18,088 bases of DNA from Azonexus sp. (GTDB taxonomy: Bacteria > Pseudomonadota > Gammaproteobacteria > Burkholderiales > Rhodocyclaceae). The translations under genes were made by a program, and so were the position numbers. The stretch spans positions 1 through 18,088 of the forward strand of contig JAITWU010000360.1 of assembly GCA_031285115.1 (NCBI GenBank), read 5' to 3'. Of the stretch, positions 1 to 8,308 are shown piece after piece; within the stretch, counting starts at the first letter, position 1; each line of letters opens with the position of its first letter. The notes beneath the pieces are model-generated. The model was not told the origin of the DNA, did not search any database, and saw nothing but the letters and a program-made list of their open reading frames with translations.

Positions 1-50
1 GCCTGGTCATAAACCGCCCCACGCGCGGCGGCGGCGACCGGCGCTGTTTC

Positions 51-75
51 ACCCTCTCCCGGTGCGGGAGAGGGT
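51..75. repeat. Perfect 10-bp inverted repeat after prk
   Basis: ACCCTCTCCC (51-60) is followed by the loop GGTGC and its exact reverse complement GGGAGAGGGT (66-75). The hairpin lies about 10 bases beyond the prk stop codon, so it would form at the 3' end of the leftward FBPase-prk transcript. On that strand it is followed by a mixed sequence, not a T-run, so it is not a classic intrinsic terminator. It could protect the mRNA end or be one copy of a dispersed REP-like element. Bases 1-50 show no recognisable gene. Confidence 0.55.
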
Positions 76-84
76 TGCCAAACT

Positions 85-957
85 TTAAGCCCGGCGCTTC
101 ATGTCCATGAGGCGCAGCACCATCGGCGTAAAGATCATCTGCATGGCGAGGCCCATTTTGCCGCCGGGGACGACCAGGGTGTTCGGGCGGGTCAGGATGC
201 TGTCGTGCAGCATGGTGAGCAGGTATTGGAAGTCGATGCCCTTGGGGTTGGCGAAGCGGATAACCACCATGCTCTCATCGGCGCTTGGAATGTCGCGGGC
301 GACGAAGGGGTTGGAGGTGTCGACAATCGGCACGCGCTGGAAATTGACGTGGGTGCGGGCGAATTGCGGACAGATGTGGCCGATGTAATCCGGCATCCGG
401 CGCAGGATGGTGTCGGTCACGGCTTCTTGTGAATAGCCGCGCAGTTTCTGGTCGCGGTGGAGTTTTTGAATCCACTCCAGATTGATGATGGGCACGACGC
501 CGACGCAGAGGTCGACATGCGCGCCGACGTCAATGCCCTCGCCCGCCCAGGCGCCGTGCAGACCTTCGTAGAACATCAGTTCGGTGCCCTGGGGAATATC
601 CTGCCAGGGGGTGAAGGTGCCGGGGGATTGTTTCCACGGCGCGGCTTCGCCTTCGTCGTGGAGATATTTGCGGGTTTTGCCGCTGCCATTTTTGCCGTAG
701 CTGATGAAGAGATTTTGCAAATCTTCGAGCAGATTGGCTTCCGGCCCGAAGTGGCTGAAATGGCGGTTGCCCTTGGCTTCCTCTTCTTTCATCCTGGCCC
801 GCATTTCGAGCCGGTCGTAGCGGTGGAAGGAATCGCCTTCGACGATCTGGGCGTTGATTTTTTCGCGCCGGAAGACGTGGTGAAAACTCTGCATCACGGT
901 GCTGGTGCCAGCGCCGGAGGAGCCGGTGATGGCGATGATCGGGTGTTTGACGGACAT
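85..957 (-). CDS. prk: Phosphoribulokinase, proteobacterial type
   Basis: This enzyme phosphorylates ribulose 5-phosphate with ATP to give ribulose 1,5-bisphosphate, the CO2 acceptor for RuBisCO, in the cytoplasm. From the chosen start the protein is 290 aa, the usual size of the bacterial octameric enzyme. The P-loop GSSGAGTS is at residues 12-19, followed by the EGDSFHRYDR segment around 40-49, which is typical of the family. The start is placed at 957, where MSVKHPIIAITG begins, because a purine-rich ribosome site (GAGAGAGAAA) sits just upstream. The frame stays open 25 codons further, but that extension overlaps the FBPase 3' end and does not look like family sequence. The FBPase gene ends 31 bases upstream on the same strand, so the two are very likely one operon. 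No allosteric or catalytic defect is visible. Confidence 0.95.
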   Translation of the reverse strand: MSVKHPIIAITGSSGAGTSTVMQSFHHVFRREKINAQIVEGDSFHRYDRLEMRARMKEEEAKGNRHFSHFGPEANLLEDLQNLFISYGKNGSGKTRKYLHDEGEAAPWKQSPGTFTPWQDIPQGTELMFYEGLHGAWAGEGIDVGAHVDLCVGVVPIINLEWIQKLHRDQKLRGYSQEAVTDTILRRMPDYIGHICPQFARTHVNFQRVPIVDTSNPFVARDIPSADESMVVIRFANPKGIDFQYLLTMLHDSILTRPNTLVVPGGKMGLAMQMIFTPMVLRLMDMKRRA

Positions 958-988
958 GGCTTTCTCTCTCGATTGACTGAAAAAAGGC

Positions 989-2053
989 TCAGGAGCGGAA
1001 CAGCGAACGCTCTTTGAACAGCGGCGATTCAAAGGGGCGGTCGGTGCCGGTATCGTATTCGTGATGGTAGCGTTCGAGGCGCTCGACTTCCTCTTTCGAG
1101 CCGAGCAGCACGGGCACGCGCTGGTGCAGGGCGTCCGGCGCGATGTCGAGGATGCGCTGGCGACCAGTGCTGGCCATGCCGCCCGCCTGCTCGATCAGCA
1201 TGGCCATTGGACTGGCTTCGTAGAGGAGGCGCAGACGGCCCGGTTTGCCGGGGTCTTTGCTGTCCTTGGGGTACATGAAAATGCCGCCGCGCATGAGGAT
1301 GCGATGCACTTCGGCGACCATCGAGGCGATCCAGCGCATATTGAAATCAGCGCCACGGACATCGCTTTTACCGGCCCGGCATTCGCTCACATAACGCTGT
1401 ACCGGCGGCTCCCAGAAACGCTCGTTGGAAGCGTTGATGGCGAATTCGCGGGTGCTTTCCGGCACTTTGATGTCGGGGTGGGTGAGCAGAAAGTTGCCGC
1501 CCTCGCGGTCGAGCGTAAAGCCGTGCGTGCCCTTGCCGAGCGTCAGCACCAGCATGGTCGATGGGCCGTAGATGGCGTAGCCAGCGGCCAGTTGGCGGCG
1601 ACCGGGCTGGAGAAAATCGGACGTTGCGGCATTGCCCGGCGCATCTCTTTCGAGGATGGAGAAAATGGTGCCGACCGAAACGTTCACATCGCTGTTCGAT
1701 GAGCCATCGAGCGGGTCGAACACGAGCAGGTAGCGGCCACGCGGAAACTGCTCGGGGATCGGGTACGGCTCATCGAGTTCTTCCGAAGCCATGCCAGCGA
1801 GTTGGCCACCCCATTCGCAATGGCGCAGGATGGCTTCGTTGCTGATGACGTCGATCTGCTTTTGTTCCTCGCCCTGCACATTGATGACATTGGCGCCACC
1901 GACATAGCCGCTCAAGACGCCTTTGCCGACCAGGGCGGAAATGGTCTTGACAGCCGCCGCCACGTCGATGAGCAAAGCGCCCATTTCACTGTGTTGGCCA
2001 CGGGTGTTTTCGATCACGAATTTTGACAGCGTGGTGCGTCCGACGAATTGCAT
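989..2053 (-). CDS. cbbF: Fructose-1,6-bisphosphatase, class I
   Basis: This enzyme hydrolyses fructose 1,6-bisphosphate to fructose 6-phosphate, the regenerative step of the Calvin cycle and also of gluconeogenesis. The protein is 354 aa, slightly longer than the roughly 330-340 aa common in class I, and the extra length is at the C-terminus. The metal- and phosphate-binding signature [10 protein letters not shown] starts at D113, with the acidic pair E91-E92 before it. The later GGIFMYPKD and LYEASPMA segments are conserved family blocks. The ATG at 2053 follows a good ribosome site (GGAGAAA). It is the first gene of the leftward transcript and lies directly opposite cbbM, which argues for a Calvin-cycle role. 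It may still be the cell's only FBPase, in which case fbp is the equivalent name. Confidence 0.94.
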   Translation of the reverse strand: MQFVGRTTLSKFVIENTRGQHSEMGALLIDVAAAVKTISALVGKGVLSGYVGGANVINVQGEEQKQIDVISNEAILRHCEWGGQLAGMASEELDEPYPIPEQFPRGRYLLVFDPLDGSSNSDVNVSVGTIFSILERDAPGNAATSDFLQPGRRQLAAGYAIYGPSTMLVLTLGKGTHGFTLDREGGNFLLTHPDIKVPESTREFAINASNERFWEPPVQRYVSECRAGKSDVRGADFNMRWIASMVAEVHRILMRGGIFMYPKDSKDPGKPGRLRLLYEASPMAMLIEQAGGMASTGRQRILDIAPDALHQRVPVLLGSKEEVERLERYHHEYDTGTDRPFESPLFKERSLFRS

Positions 2054-2102
2054 GAGATTTCTCCAGTCAATCTAGGCGATGACGGTAACAATATGACGGC
2101 CT

Positions 2103-2146
2103 TGACTTAAGCGATAGTCAATGTTTTTTATCAAAACATTAAGTCA
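2103..2146. promoter_or_regulatory. Overlapping inverted repeats, candidate operator
   Basis: Two perfect 8-bp dyads overlap here. The outer arms are TGACTTAA (2103-2110) and TTAAGTCA (2139-2146). The inner arms are AATGTTTT (2120-2127) and AAAACATT (2133-2140), 5 bases apart. They share bases 2139-2140 and have different centres, so only one dyad can form at a time. The block is AT-rich against a GC-rich genome and lies 50-93 bases upstream of the FBPase start. LysR-type CbbR proteins bind T-N11-A dyads between divergent cbb transcripts, and T2122 and A2134 fit that spacing. Assignment to CbbR is an inference. Confidence 0.5.
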
Positions 2147-2170
2147 TGGCTGACCATCTTTAGCATTCCA

Positions 2171-2217
2171 AACAGTTAAGTGTTTTATGAATGTACGCAT
2201 AAAAACACATGACTGTT
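2171..2217. promoter_or_regulatory. Long imperfect palindrome upstream of cbbM
   Basis: The left arm (2171-2189) and right arm (2198-2217) pair over nearly their full length around an 8-base centre, with two mismatches and one bulged A. The outermost 6 bp (AACAGT/ACTGTT) are perfect. The TGTTTT/AAAACA core resembles the inner dyad at 2120-2140. It ends 88 bases before the cbbM start, a sensible position for an activator or repressor site of the cbbM promoter. I see no convincing -35/-10 pair in the remaining stretch to 2293. Confidence 0.5.
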
Positions 2218-2305
2218 ATTTATCCATCGCCCTGCCTAACATGACGTCACGCCATTCCGGCCAATTACCCGAACTCATCCAAACCCACCCATAAAGGAGA
2301 GACAG

Positions 2306-3685
2306 ATGGATCAATCCGCCCGTTACGCCGATCTCAGCCTCAAGGAGGCCGACCTGATCAAAGGAGGCAAACATATTCTGTGCGCCTACAAGATGAAACC
2401 CAAGGCTGGCACTGGCTATCTCGAAGGCGCCGCCCACTTCGCCGCCGAATCCTCGACCGGCACCAATGTCGAAGTCTCGACCACCGACGAATTCACCAAG
2501 GGCGTCGACGCCATCGTCTATCACATCGACGAAGCCCGCGAGGACATGCGCATCGCCTATCCGCTCGAACTGTTCGACCGTAATATCACCGATGGCCGCA
2601 TGATGCTGGTTTCCTTCCTCACGCTCGCCATCGGCAACAACCAGGGCATGGGCGACATCGAGCACGCCAAGATGATCGACTTCTACGTGCCGCCCGAAGC
2701 CATCCGCCAGTTCGACTGCCCGGCCTACAACATCGAAGACCTGTGGCGCATCCTTGGCCGCCCGGTCAAGGATGGCGGCTACATCGCCGGCACCATCATC
2801 AAGCCCAAGCTCGGTCTGCGCCCCGAGCCGTTCGCCAGGGCCGCCTACCAGTTCTGGCTGGGCGGCGACTTCATCAAGAACGACGAACCGCAAGGCAACC
2901 AGGTTTTCGCCCCGCTCAAAAAGACCATTCCGCTCGTCTATGACGCCATGAAACGGGCCATGGACGAAACCGGCCAGGCCAAACTGTTCTCGATGAACAT
3001 CACCGCCGACGACCATTACGAAATGCTGGCCCGCGCCGACTACGCCCTCGAAGTCTTCGGCCCCGACGCCAACAAACTCGCCTTCCTCGTCGACGGCTAT
3101 GTCGGCGGCCCCGGCATGGTCACCACCTGCCGCCGCCAGTATCCCAACCAGTTCCTGCACTACCATCGCGCCGGTCACGGCGCCGTCACCTCGCCTTCGG
3201 CCAAGCGCGGCTACACCGCCTTCGTGCTCGCCAAGATGAGCCGCCTGCAAGGCGCTTCCGGCATTCACGTCGGCACCATGGGCTTTGGCAAGATGGAAGG
3301 CGAAGGCGACGACAAAAACATCGCCTACATGATCGAGCGCGACGAATGCCAGGGGCCAGTCTACTTCCAGAAATGGGACGGCATCCGCGCCACCACCCCG
3401 ATCATCTCCGGCGGCATGAACGCCCTGCGTCTGCCCGGCTTCTTCGAGAACCTCGGCCACGGCAACGTCATCAACACTGCGGGCGGCGGCTCCTACGGCC
3501 ACATCGACTCCCCCGCCGCTGGCGCCATGTCACTGCGTCAGGCCTATGAGTGCTGGAAAGCCAAAGCCGACCCGATCCAGTGGGCGAAAGAACACAAAGA
3601 ATTCGCCCGCGCCTTTGAATCCTTCCCCAAGGATGCCGACATGCTCTATCCCGGCTGGCGCGAAAAGCTCGGCGCGCATAAGTAA
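2306..3685 (+). CDS. cbbM: RuBisCO form II large subunit
   Basis: This enzyme carboxylates ribulose 1,5-bisphosphate to two 3-phosphoglycerates. Form II enzymes are built from large subunits only, and no small-subunit gene follows. The protein is 459 aa, and its active-site residues fall at the same numbers as in the Rhodospirillum rubrum enzyme. These are K166 (TIIKPK), the carbamylated K191 with D193 and E194 ([10 protein letters not shown]), H287, loop-6 K329 (FGKMEG) and S368. It therefore looks fully catalytic rather than a RuBisCO-like protein. The start at 2306 has a strong ribosome site (AAAGGAGA). Codons are strongly C-ended, consistent with high expression. Upstream lie the candidate operators, and downstream an intrinsic terminator before cbbQ. 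Form II enzymes have low CO2/O2 specificity, which suggests fixation under high CO2 or low oxygen. Confidence 0.98.
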   Translation: MDQSARYADLSLKEADLIKGGKHILCAYKMKPKAGTGYLEGAAHFAAESSTGTNVEVSTTDEFTKGVDAIVYHIDEAREDMRIAYPLELFDRNITDGRMMLVSFLTLAIGNNQGMGDIEHAKMIDFYVPPEAIRQFDCPAYNIEDLWRILGRPVKDGGYIAGTIIKPKLGLRPEPFARAAYQFWLGGDFIKNDEPQGNQVFAPLKKTIPLVYDAMKRAMDETGQAKLFSMNITADDHYEMLARADYALEVFGPDANKLAFLVDGYVGGPGMVTTCRRQYPNQFLHYHRAGHGAVTSPSAKRGYTAFVLAKMSRLQGASGIHVGTMGFGKMEGEGDDKNIAYMIERDECQGPVYFQKWDGIRATTPIISGGMNALRLPGFFENLGHGNVINTAGGGSYGHIDSPAAGAMSLRQAYECWKAKADPIQWAKEHKEFARAFESFPKDADMLYPGWREKLGAHK

Positions 3686-3696
3686 GATGCGTCCCA

Positions 3697-3722
3697 AAAA
3701 TCCCCGCTGCGGCGGGGATTTT
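3697..3722 (+). terminator. Intrinsic terminator between cbbM and cbbQ
   Basis: AAAATCCCCGC (3697-3707) pairs perfectly with GCGGGGATTTT (3712-3722) around the 4-base loop TGCG, and the 3' arm ends in TTTTC. It begins 11 bases after the cbbM stop and 54 bases before cbbQ. It probably ends most cbbM transcripts while letting some polymerase read through into cbbQ-cbbO. Confidence 0.85.
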
Positions 3723-3750
3723 CATTCCTGAGTCATCTCCCATACCTGCC

Positions 3751-4554
3751 ATGACCAACACCACCCAATACCTGATCAAACAAAAACCCTTCTACCAGCC
3801 GCAGGGCAATGAAATTGCGCTTTACGAGGCGGCCTATGCGGCGCGGCTGCCGGTGATGGTCAAGGGGCCGACCGGCTGCGGCAAGTCCCGCTTTGTTGAA
3901 TACATGGCCTGGAAGCTCGGCAAGCCGCTCGTCACCGTGGCTTGCAACGAGGATATGACCGCTTCCGATCTGGTTGGCCGTTACCTGCTCGACGCCAACG
4001 GCACCCGCTGGCTCGATGGGCCGCTCACCACGGCGGCGCGCATTGGCGCGATTTGTTACCTCGATGAAATCGTCGAAGCACGGCAAGACACCACCGTGGT
4101 CATCCACCCGCTGACCGACCACCGGCGCACGCTGCCGCTGGACAAGAAGGGCGAGCTGATCGAGGCGCATCCCGATTTTCAGTTGGTGATTTCCTACAAT
4201 CCGGGCTATCAGTCGCTGATGAAGGATTTGAAGCAATCGACCAAGCAGCGTTTTACCGGCTTCGAGTTCGATTATCCGTCAGCCGAGCTGGAAGCCGGAA
4301 TCGTTGCCGAGGAAACCGGCGTCGAGCGGGCGCTGGCGGCCAAACTCATCAAGATCGCCCACACTGCGCGCAACCTCAAGGGCCACGGGCTTGATGAGGG
4401 CATTTCGACGCGCCTCCTGGTCTATGCCGCGACGCTGATCGGGCGCGGCGTCGCGCCACATGACGCCTGCCGCATGGCGCTGGCGCGACCGATTACCGAT
4501 GACGCCGACATCCGCGCCACGCTCGATCACGCCATCGACGCGGTGTTCGCCTGA
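3751..4554 (+). CDS. cbbQ: CbbQ, MoxR-type AAA+ ATPase of RuBisCO activase
   Basis: CbbQ is the hexameric ATPase motor that, with CbbO, removes inhibitory sugar phosphates from RuBisCO active sites. The protein is 267 aa, normal for the family. Walker A GPTGCGKS is at residues 39-46 and Walker B ICYLDE at 101-106. A sensor-type asparagine is N150 (VISYNPGYQ), with an arginine in KQRFTG near 167 that could act in trans. The C-terminal part is the helical lid of MoxR-type ATPases. NorQ of denitrifiers is a close paralogue, but the position after cbbM decides for CbbQ. There is no strong ribosome site before the ATG at 3751, and the preceding terminator implies low expression. cbbO follows after 34 bases. 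Confidence 0.93.
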   Translation: MTNTTQYLIKQKPFYQPQGNEIALYEAAYAARLPVMVKGPTGCGKSRFVEYMAWKLGKPLVTVACNEDMTASDLVGRYLLDANGTRWLDGPLTTAARIGAICYLDEIVEARQDTTVVIHPLTDHRRTLPLDKKGELIEAHPDFQLVISYNPGYQSLMKDLKQSTKQRFTGFEFDYPSAELEAGIVAEETGVERALAAKLIKIAHTARNLKGHGLDEGISTRLLVYAATLIGRGVAPHDACRMALARPITDDADIRATLDHAIDAVFA

Positions 4555-4588
4555 ACCGCGCCTGTTTCCGGTCACCTGAACCCTGACG

Positions 4589-6832
4589 ATGCAGCCGCGT
4601 ATCCAGACGTACTGGCATGAACTCGATTGCGGCTTCCAGCCGGTCGCCGAGGTGTTTGAAGAATGCGCGCTGGCGGCGCTGGCGGCGTTGGACCCGACGC
4701 GCTTTACGGCCTACCTCGATGCCGCGTGCATTCTCGGCAAACTGGGCCGCGGCCCTGAGCCGATGCTGGCCTTTCTCGAAGGCTGGCCGCAAGTCGCCGC
4801 CGTCATCAAGGATGATCCCCTGCCGCCGGTCATGGATTTCATCCGCGCCATGCAGAAATCGCCCAACGGCCCGGCCATTGCGCCCTTTCTGCAAACCCTG
4901 CCCGCCGTCGCGCGCTGCCAGCCGACGCTGGCCCTGTTGCAGGATTACCTCGACATCGCCCGCGACCTGATGACACGCACCACCGGCTCGGTGCATGGCT
5001 TGCAGCAGACCATCGCCAGTCCGGGCCTGCCCGAATTTTTCACCCAGGTGCCACAACTCCTTGACCTGCTTTCCCTCGAAGGGTTGCGGCGGTGGACAGA
5101 ATACGGCATCCGCAACCACGGCAATCATCCCGAGCGACAGGTGGAATATTTCCGGCTCGCCGCCGCCGACAGTCGCGCGGTCATGCAGCGCGAACGCCAC
5201 GGCACGCTGTTCCACGATGTCGAACGCCGCCTCGACCTTTATCTGCGCGCCCTCTGGAGCGAGCAGGAAATCCTCGTGCCGTATTCCACCGCCTTTGACG
5301 CCATCCGCCAGCCCGTGCCTTACGACGACAAGCAGGGTATGCGCGTGCCGGATGTGATCGACGACAGTAACGGCATCAGCGGCCTCGATCGCTACCGCGC
5401 CATCCTCGCCCACATGGCGGGGCATCGCCGCTGGTCGACGCCGCTCATTGCCGACAACTGGAGTCCCTTCCAGCGCATGGCCGTTGAATTTTTCGAGGAT
5501 GCCCGCATCGACCTTTTGCTGATGCGCGAATATCCGGGCTTGAGGCGTGTTTTTCTCGCCCTGCACCCCCGGCCCGAAGAAGACGCCTGCGACCCGGAAA
5601 CCACATCCACCCTGCGTTTTCGCTTGGCCATGATTTCCCGCGCCATCCTCGATCCCGGCCACGGCTACCGCGACCCCGCGCTCAACGAAACCGTCGCCCG
5701 TTTTCATGCCCTGCTCGCCGCTGGCCCGGCGAGCACCGCCGCGCTGGCCGAACTGGCGCTCGCCTACGTTGCCCGCACCCGCCGCCAGAGCGACCAGTTC
5801 GCCAAAATCCATTTTGCCGACACCGTCGTCAGCTACCGCGATGACAACCGCCAGCTCTGGCGCTTCATCGAACAAGGCGACGAAGAAGAAGCCTTCGACG
5901 AACCGCGCCAGTCGCAGCGGGCGGCAGAACCGGCGGGTCTGCCGCCGCGCCACTACCCCGAGTGGGATTACCAGACACAAACCTACCGCCCCGACTGGGT
6001 CAGCCTTTACGAGGCCCTGCACCCCGCTGGCGAGCCGCTCAAAATCGACCGCCTGCTCGCCAAGCACGCGGCGCTCGCCAAGCGCTTGAAGCGTCTGCTC
6101 GATCTCCTCAAGCCGCAGGACAAGGTGCGCATCCGCTATCAGGAAGAAGGCGCGGAACTCGATCTCGACATTGCGCTACGCGCCCTCATCGACTTCAAAA
6201 GCGGCGCCCAGCCCGATCCGCGCATCAACATGAGCCACCAAACCGCAGGCCGCGACATCGCCGTTCTGCTGCTCCTCGACCTTTCCGAATCGCTCAACGA
6301 AAAAACGCCAGCGGGCGACCAGAGCATCCTCGAACTGTCGCAGGAAGCCGTCTCGCTGCTCGCCTGGGCCATCGACCGGCTGGGCGACCCCCTGGCGATT
6401 GCCGGTTTTCACTCCGACACCCGCCATCAGGTGCGCTACCAGCACATCAAGGGTTTTTCCGAAAGCTGGAACGATGAAGTCAAGGCGCGGCTGGCGGCAA
6501 TGGAAGCGGGCTGGTCGACGCGCATGGGCGCAGCATTGCGCCATGCCGGGCATTACCTCGGCGCGCGCCAGGCCGACAAAAAACTGCTGCTGGTGCTCAC
6601 CGATGGCCGCCCCTCCGATGTCGACGTCAGCGACGAACGCGCCTTGAGCGAAGACGCCCGCCGCGCCGTGCGCGAACTGGCGCAGCAGGATGTCGTCCCC
6701 TATTGCATCAGCCTCGACCCGCAGGCCGACGAATACGTCGCCGACATCTTTGGCCGCCGCTATTCGGTCATCGACAACATCCAGCGTCTGCCGGAAAAAC
6801 TCTCTGAGCTATTCATTGCGCTGACGAAGTAG
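4589..6832 (+). CDS. cbbO: CbbO, VWA-domain adaptor of RuBisCO activase
   Basis: CbbO binds the CbbQ hexamer and links it to RuBisCO through its C-terminal von Willebrand factor A domain. The protein is 747 aa. The first 540 or so residues are mostly helical and lack a familiar motif, with an acidic stretch (GDEEEAFDEP) around 430-440. The VWA domain follows, with the MIDAS motif D564-x-S566-x-S568 (DLSES), T644 in GWSTRMG and D672 in TDGRPSD, so the metal site appears complete. The end (YSVIDNIQRLPEKLSELF) is typical of CbbO/NorD. The start at 4589 is the first ATG after cbbQ in this frame and has only a weak ribosome site. NorD is the close relative, and the cbbM-cbbQ context supports CbbO. 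Confidence 0.92.
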   Translation: MQPRIQTYWHELDCGFQPVAEVFEECALAALAALDPTRFTAYLDAACILGKLGRGPEPMLAFLEGWPQVAAVIKDDPLPPVMDFIRAMQKSPNGPAIAPFLQTLPAVARCQPTLALLQDYLDIARDLMTRTTGSVHGLQQTIASPGLPEFFTQVPQLLDLLSLEGLRRWTEYGIRNHGNHPERQVEYFRLAAADSRAVMQRERHGTLFHDVERRLDLYLRALWSEQEILVPYSTAFDAIRQPVPYDDKQGMRVPDVIDDSNGISGLDRYRAILAHMAGHRRWSTPLIADNWSPFQRMAVEFFEDARIDLLLMREYPGLRRVFLALHPRPEEDACDPETTSTLRFRLAMISRAILDPGHGYRDPALNETVARFHALLAAGPASTAALAELALAYVARTRRQSDQFAKIHFADTVVSYRDDNRQLWRFIEQGDEEEAFDEPRQSQRAAEPAGLPPRHYPEWDYQTQTYRPDWVSLYEALHPAGEPLKIDRLLAKHAALAKRLKRLLDLLKPQDKVRIRYQEEGAELDLDIALRALIDFKSGAQPDPRINMSHQTAGRDIAVLLLLDLSESLNEKTPAGDQSILELSQEAVSLLAWAIDRLGDPLAIAGFHSDTRHQVRYQHIKGFSESWNDEVKARLAAMEAGWSTRMGAALRHAGHYLGARQADKKLLLVLTDGRPSDVDVSDERALSEDARRAVRELAQQDVVPYCISLDPQADEYVADIFGRRYSVIDNIQRLPEKLSELFIALTK

Positions 6833-6849
6833 GGGGCGGAATTCGGGTT

Positions 6850-6877
6850 GCGGGGTTTATAAATCCTAAAAACCCGC
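6850..6877. terminator. Weak hairpin between convergent cbbO and pmbA
   Basis: GCGGGGTTT (6850-6858) can pair with AAAACCCGC (6869-6877) around an AT-rich loop, with one G·A mismatch or bulge. It lies just after the cbbO stop and before the pmbA stop on the other strand. The A/T flanks on both arms would suit a bidirectional terminator. The stem is imperfect, so the call is tentative. Confidence 0.4.
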
Positions 6878-6878
6878 C

Positions 6879-8234
6879 TCACACCCCCGCCACCATCATC
6901 CGCTCAATCAGAATCGAACCCGTCTGCTTGCTGCCGCGCACCTCGACATCGTTGCCGACGGCGGCAATGCTGGCAAACATGTCTTTGAGATTGCCAGCAA
7001 TGGTGATCTCCTCGACCGGGTGGGCGATCTGGCCGTTTTCCACCCAAAAGCCCGCCGCGCCGCGTGAGTAGTCGCCGGTGACGTAGTTGATGCCGTGGCC
7101 GAGCAGTTCGGTGACGAGCAGACCGCGGCCCATGCGGGCGAGCAGCCCGGCGCGGTCAAGCGGACCGGGTTCGAGGATGAGGTTGTGGCTGCCGCCCGCG
7201 TTGCCGGTGGTTTGCAGCCCCAGTTTGCGGGCGGTGTAGGCGCTCAAAAAATAGCCCTGGAGGATGCCGTCAGCGACCACATCGCGGTCGCGGGTGGCGA
7301 CGCCGTCGCTGTCGAAGGCGGCGCTGCCGAGGCCGCACGGGAGGCGCGGGCGCTCGACGATCTTGACGAATTCCGGCATCACGCGCTTGCCGAGATGGTC
7401 GAGCAGAAAGGACGATTTGCGGTACAACGCCCCGCCGCTGGCGGCATGGACGAGGCTGCCGAGCAACCCGGCAGCCAGCGGCGCTTCGAGGAGCACGGGA
7501 AATTCGCCGGTTTTGACGCGCCGCCCGCCGAGCCGGGCAACGGCGCGTTCGGCGGCGATGCGGCCAACGGCCAGCGGATCGTCGAGGCGGGTCGCGTCGC
7601 GGTGGGTGGTGTACCAGTCGTCGCGCTGCATCGTCTCCTGTTCGCCCGCGATCACCGAGCAGGCGATGTAATGGCGCGAAGTCGGGTAGCCGCCCATGAA
7701 ACCCAGGCTGTTGGCGGAGACGAACTGCGCTGCCTGGGTCGACACCGTCGCCCCTTCGGAATTGCTGATTTCGGGACTCGCGTCGAAAGCCGATTGCTCG
7801 CAGCGGCGGGCGGTTTCAATCGCCTCCTCGACACTCAAGGCCCACGGGTGATAGAGGTCGAGATCGGGGCAATCCCTCGCCATCAAGGCCGCTTCGGCAA
7901 GCCCGGCGCAGTCATCCGCGGCGGCAAAGCGGGCGATGGCCAGCGCCGCTTCCACCGTTTCGCGCAGCGCCTGCGGCGAAAAATCGGAAGTGCTGGCGTA
8001 GCCTTTGCGCTGGCCGCAATAAATGGTGATGCCGACGCCCTTGTCGCGGTTGAATTCGATGGTCTCGACCTCGTCGCAACGCACGCCGACGGTCTGGCCA
8101 AAACCTTCGGAAACGTCGACTTCGGCAGCCGTCGCGCCGTTTTTGCGGGCATGATCGAGGACATCTGCCGCCATTTGCTGCAACGTGGCGAAAGGGTAGG
8201 AAAAACGGGGGGAAACACGAGGAGACGCGGGCAT
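6879..8234 (-). CDS. pmbA: PmbA/TldE, partner of the TldD metalloprotease
   Basis: PmbA (TldE) pairs with TldD in a cytoplasmic protease that trims peptides such as microcin B17 and degrades the antitoxin CcdA in E. coli. TldD carries the zinc site, and as expected for PmbA I see no HExxxH here. From the chosen start the protein is 451 aa, against about 450 in E. coli. Family blocks are easy to see: VETIEFNRDKGVGITIY near the N-terminus, SGGALYRKSSFLLD in the middle, and GDYSRGAAGFWVENG and EITIAGNLKDM near the end. The frame stays open to 8297, but those extra 21 residues are not family-like and would run through the putative promoter. An internal ATG at 8174 is possible. It lies divergent to darP, as pmbA and yjgA do in E. 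coli. No tldD is in the window. Confidence 0.93.
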   Translation of the reverse strand: MPASPRVSPRFSYPFATLQQMAADVLDHARKNGATAAEVDVSEGFGQTVGVRCDEVETIEFNRDKGVGITIYCGQRKGYASTSDFSPQALRETVEAALAIARFAAADDCAGLAEAALMARDCPDLDLYHPWALSVEEAIETARRCEQSAFDASPEISNSEGATVSTQAAQFVSANSLGFMGGYPTSRHYIACSVIAGEQETMQRDDWYTTHRDATRLDDPLAVGRIAAERAVARLGGRRVKTGEFPVLLEAPLAAGLLGSLVHAASGGALYRKSSFLLDHLGKRVMPEFVKIVERPRLPCGLGSAAFDSDGVATRDRDVVADGILQGYFLSAYTARKLGLQTTGNAGGSHNLILEPGPLDRAGLLARMGRGLLVTELLGHGINYVTGDYSRGAAGFWVENGQIAHPVEEITIAGNLKDMFASIAAVGNDVEVRGSKQTGSILIERMMVAGV

Positions 8235-8258
8235 AGGAGCGGCAGAAAAGGGAAAACC

Positions 8259-8269
8259 GCTATCATAGC
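8259..8269. promoter_or_regulatory. Palindromic -10 candidate shared by pmbA and darP
   Basis: The 11-base palindrome GCTATCATAGC reads TATCAT rightward and TATGAT leftward, so it can serve as a -10 box in both directions. It lies 25 bases from the pmbA start and 40 bases from the darP start, suitable for short leaders. I see no good -35 element on either side, so the call is tentative. Confidence 0.35.
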
Positions 8270-8308
8270 AGCCCATTCCACCCCACTCTCCGCCCACTCA
8301 GCGCCACC

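Noticed and set aside
457..1017. 186-codon rightward frame over prk
   Set aside because: It is antisense to the P-loop part of phosphoribulokinase and has no family features of its own.
2216..3502. 428-codon open frame antisense to cbbM
   Set aside because: It is a shadow of the C-ended codons of cbbM. Its translation is low-complexity Val/Gly/Ala/Asp/Glu and matches no family I know.
4493..6067. 524-codon open frame antisense to cbbO
   Set aside because: It mirrors the high-GC codon bias of cbbO, whose VWA motifs are clear. There is no ribosome site or recognisable domain on the antisense strand.
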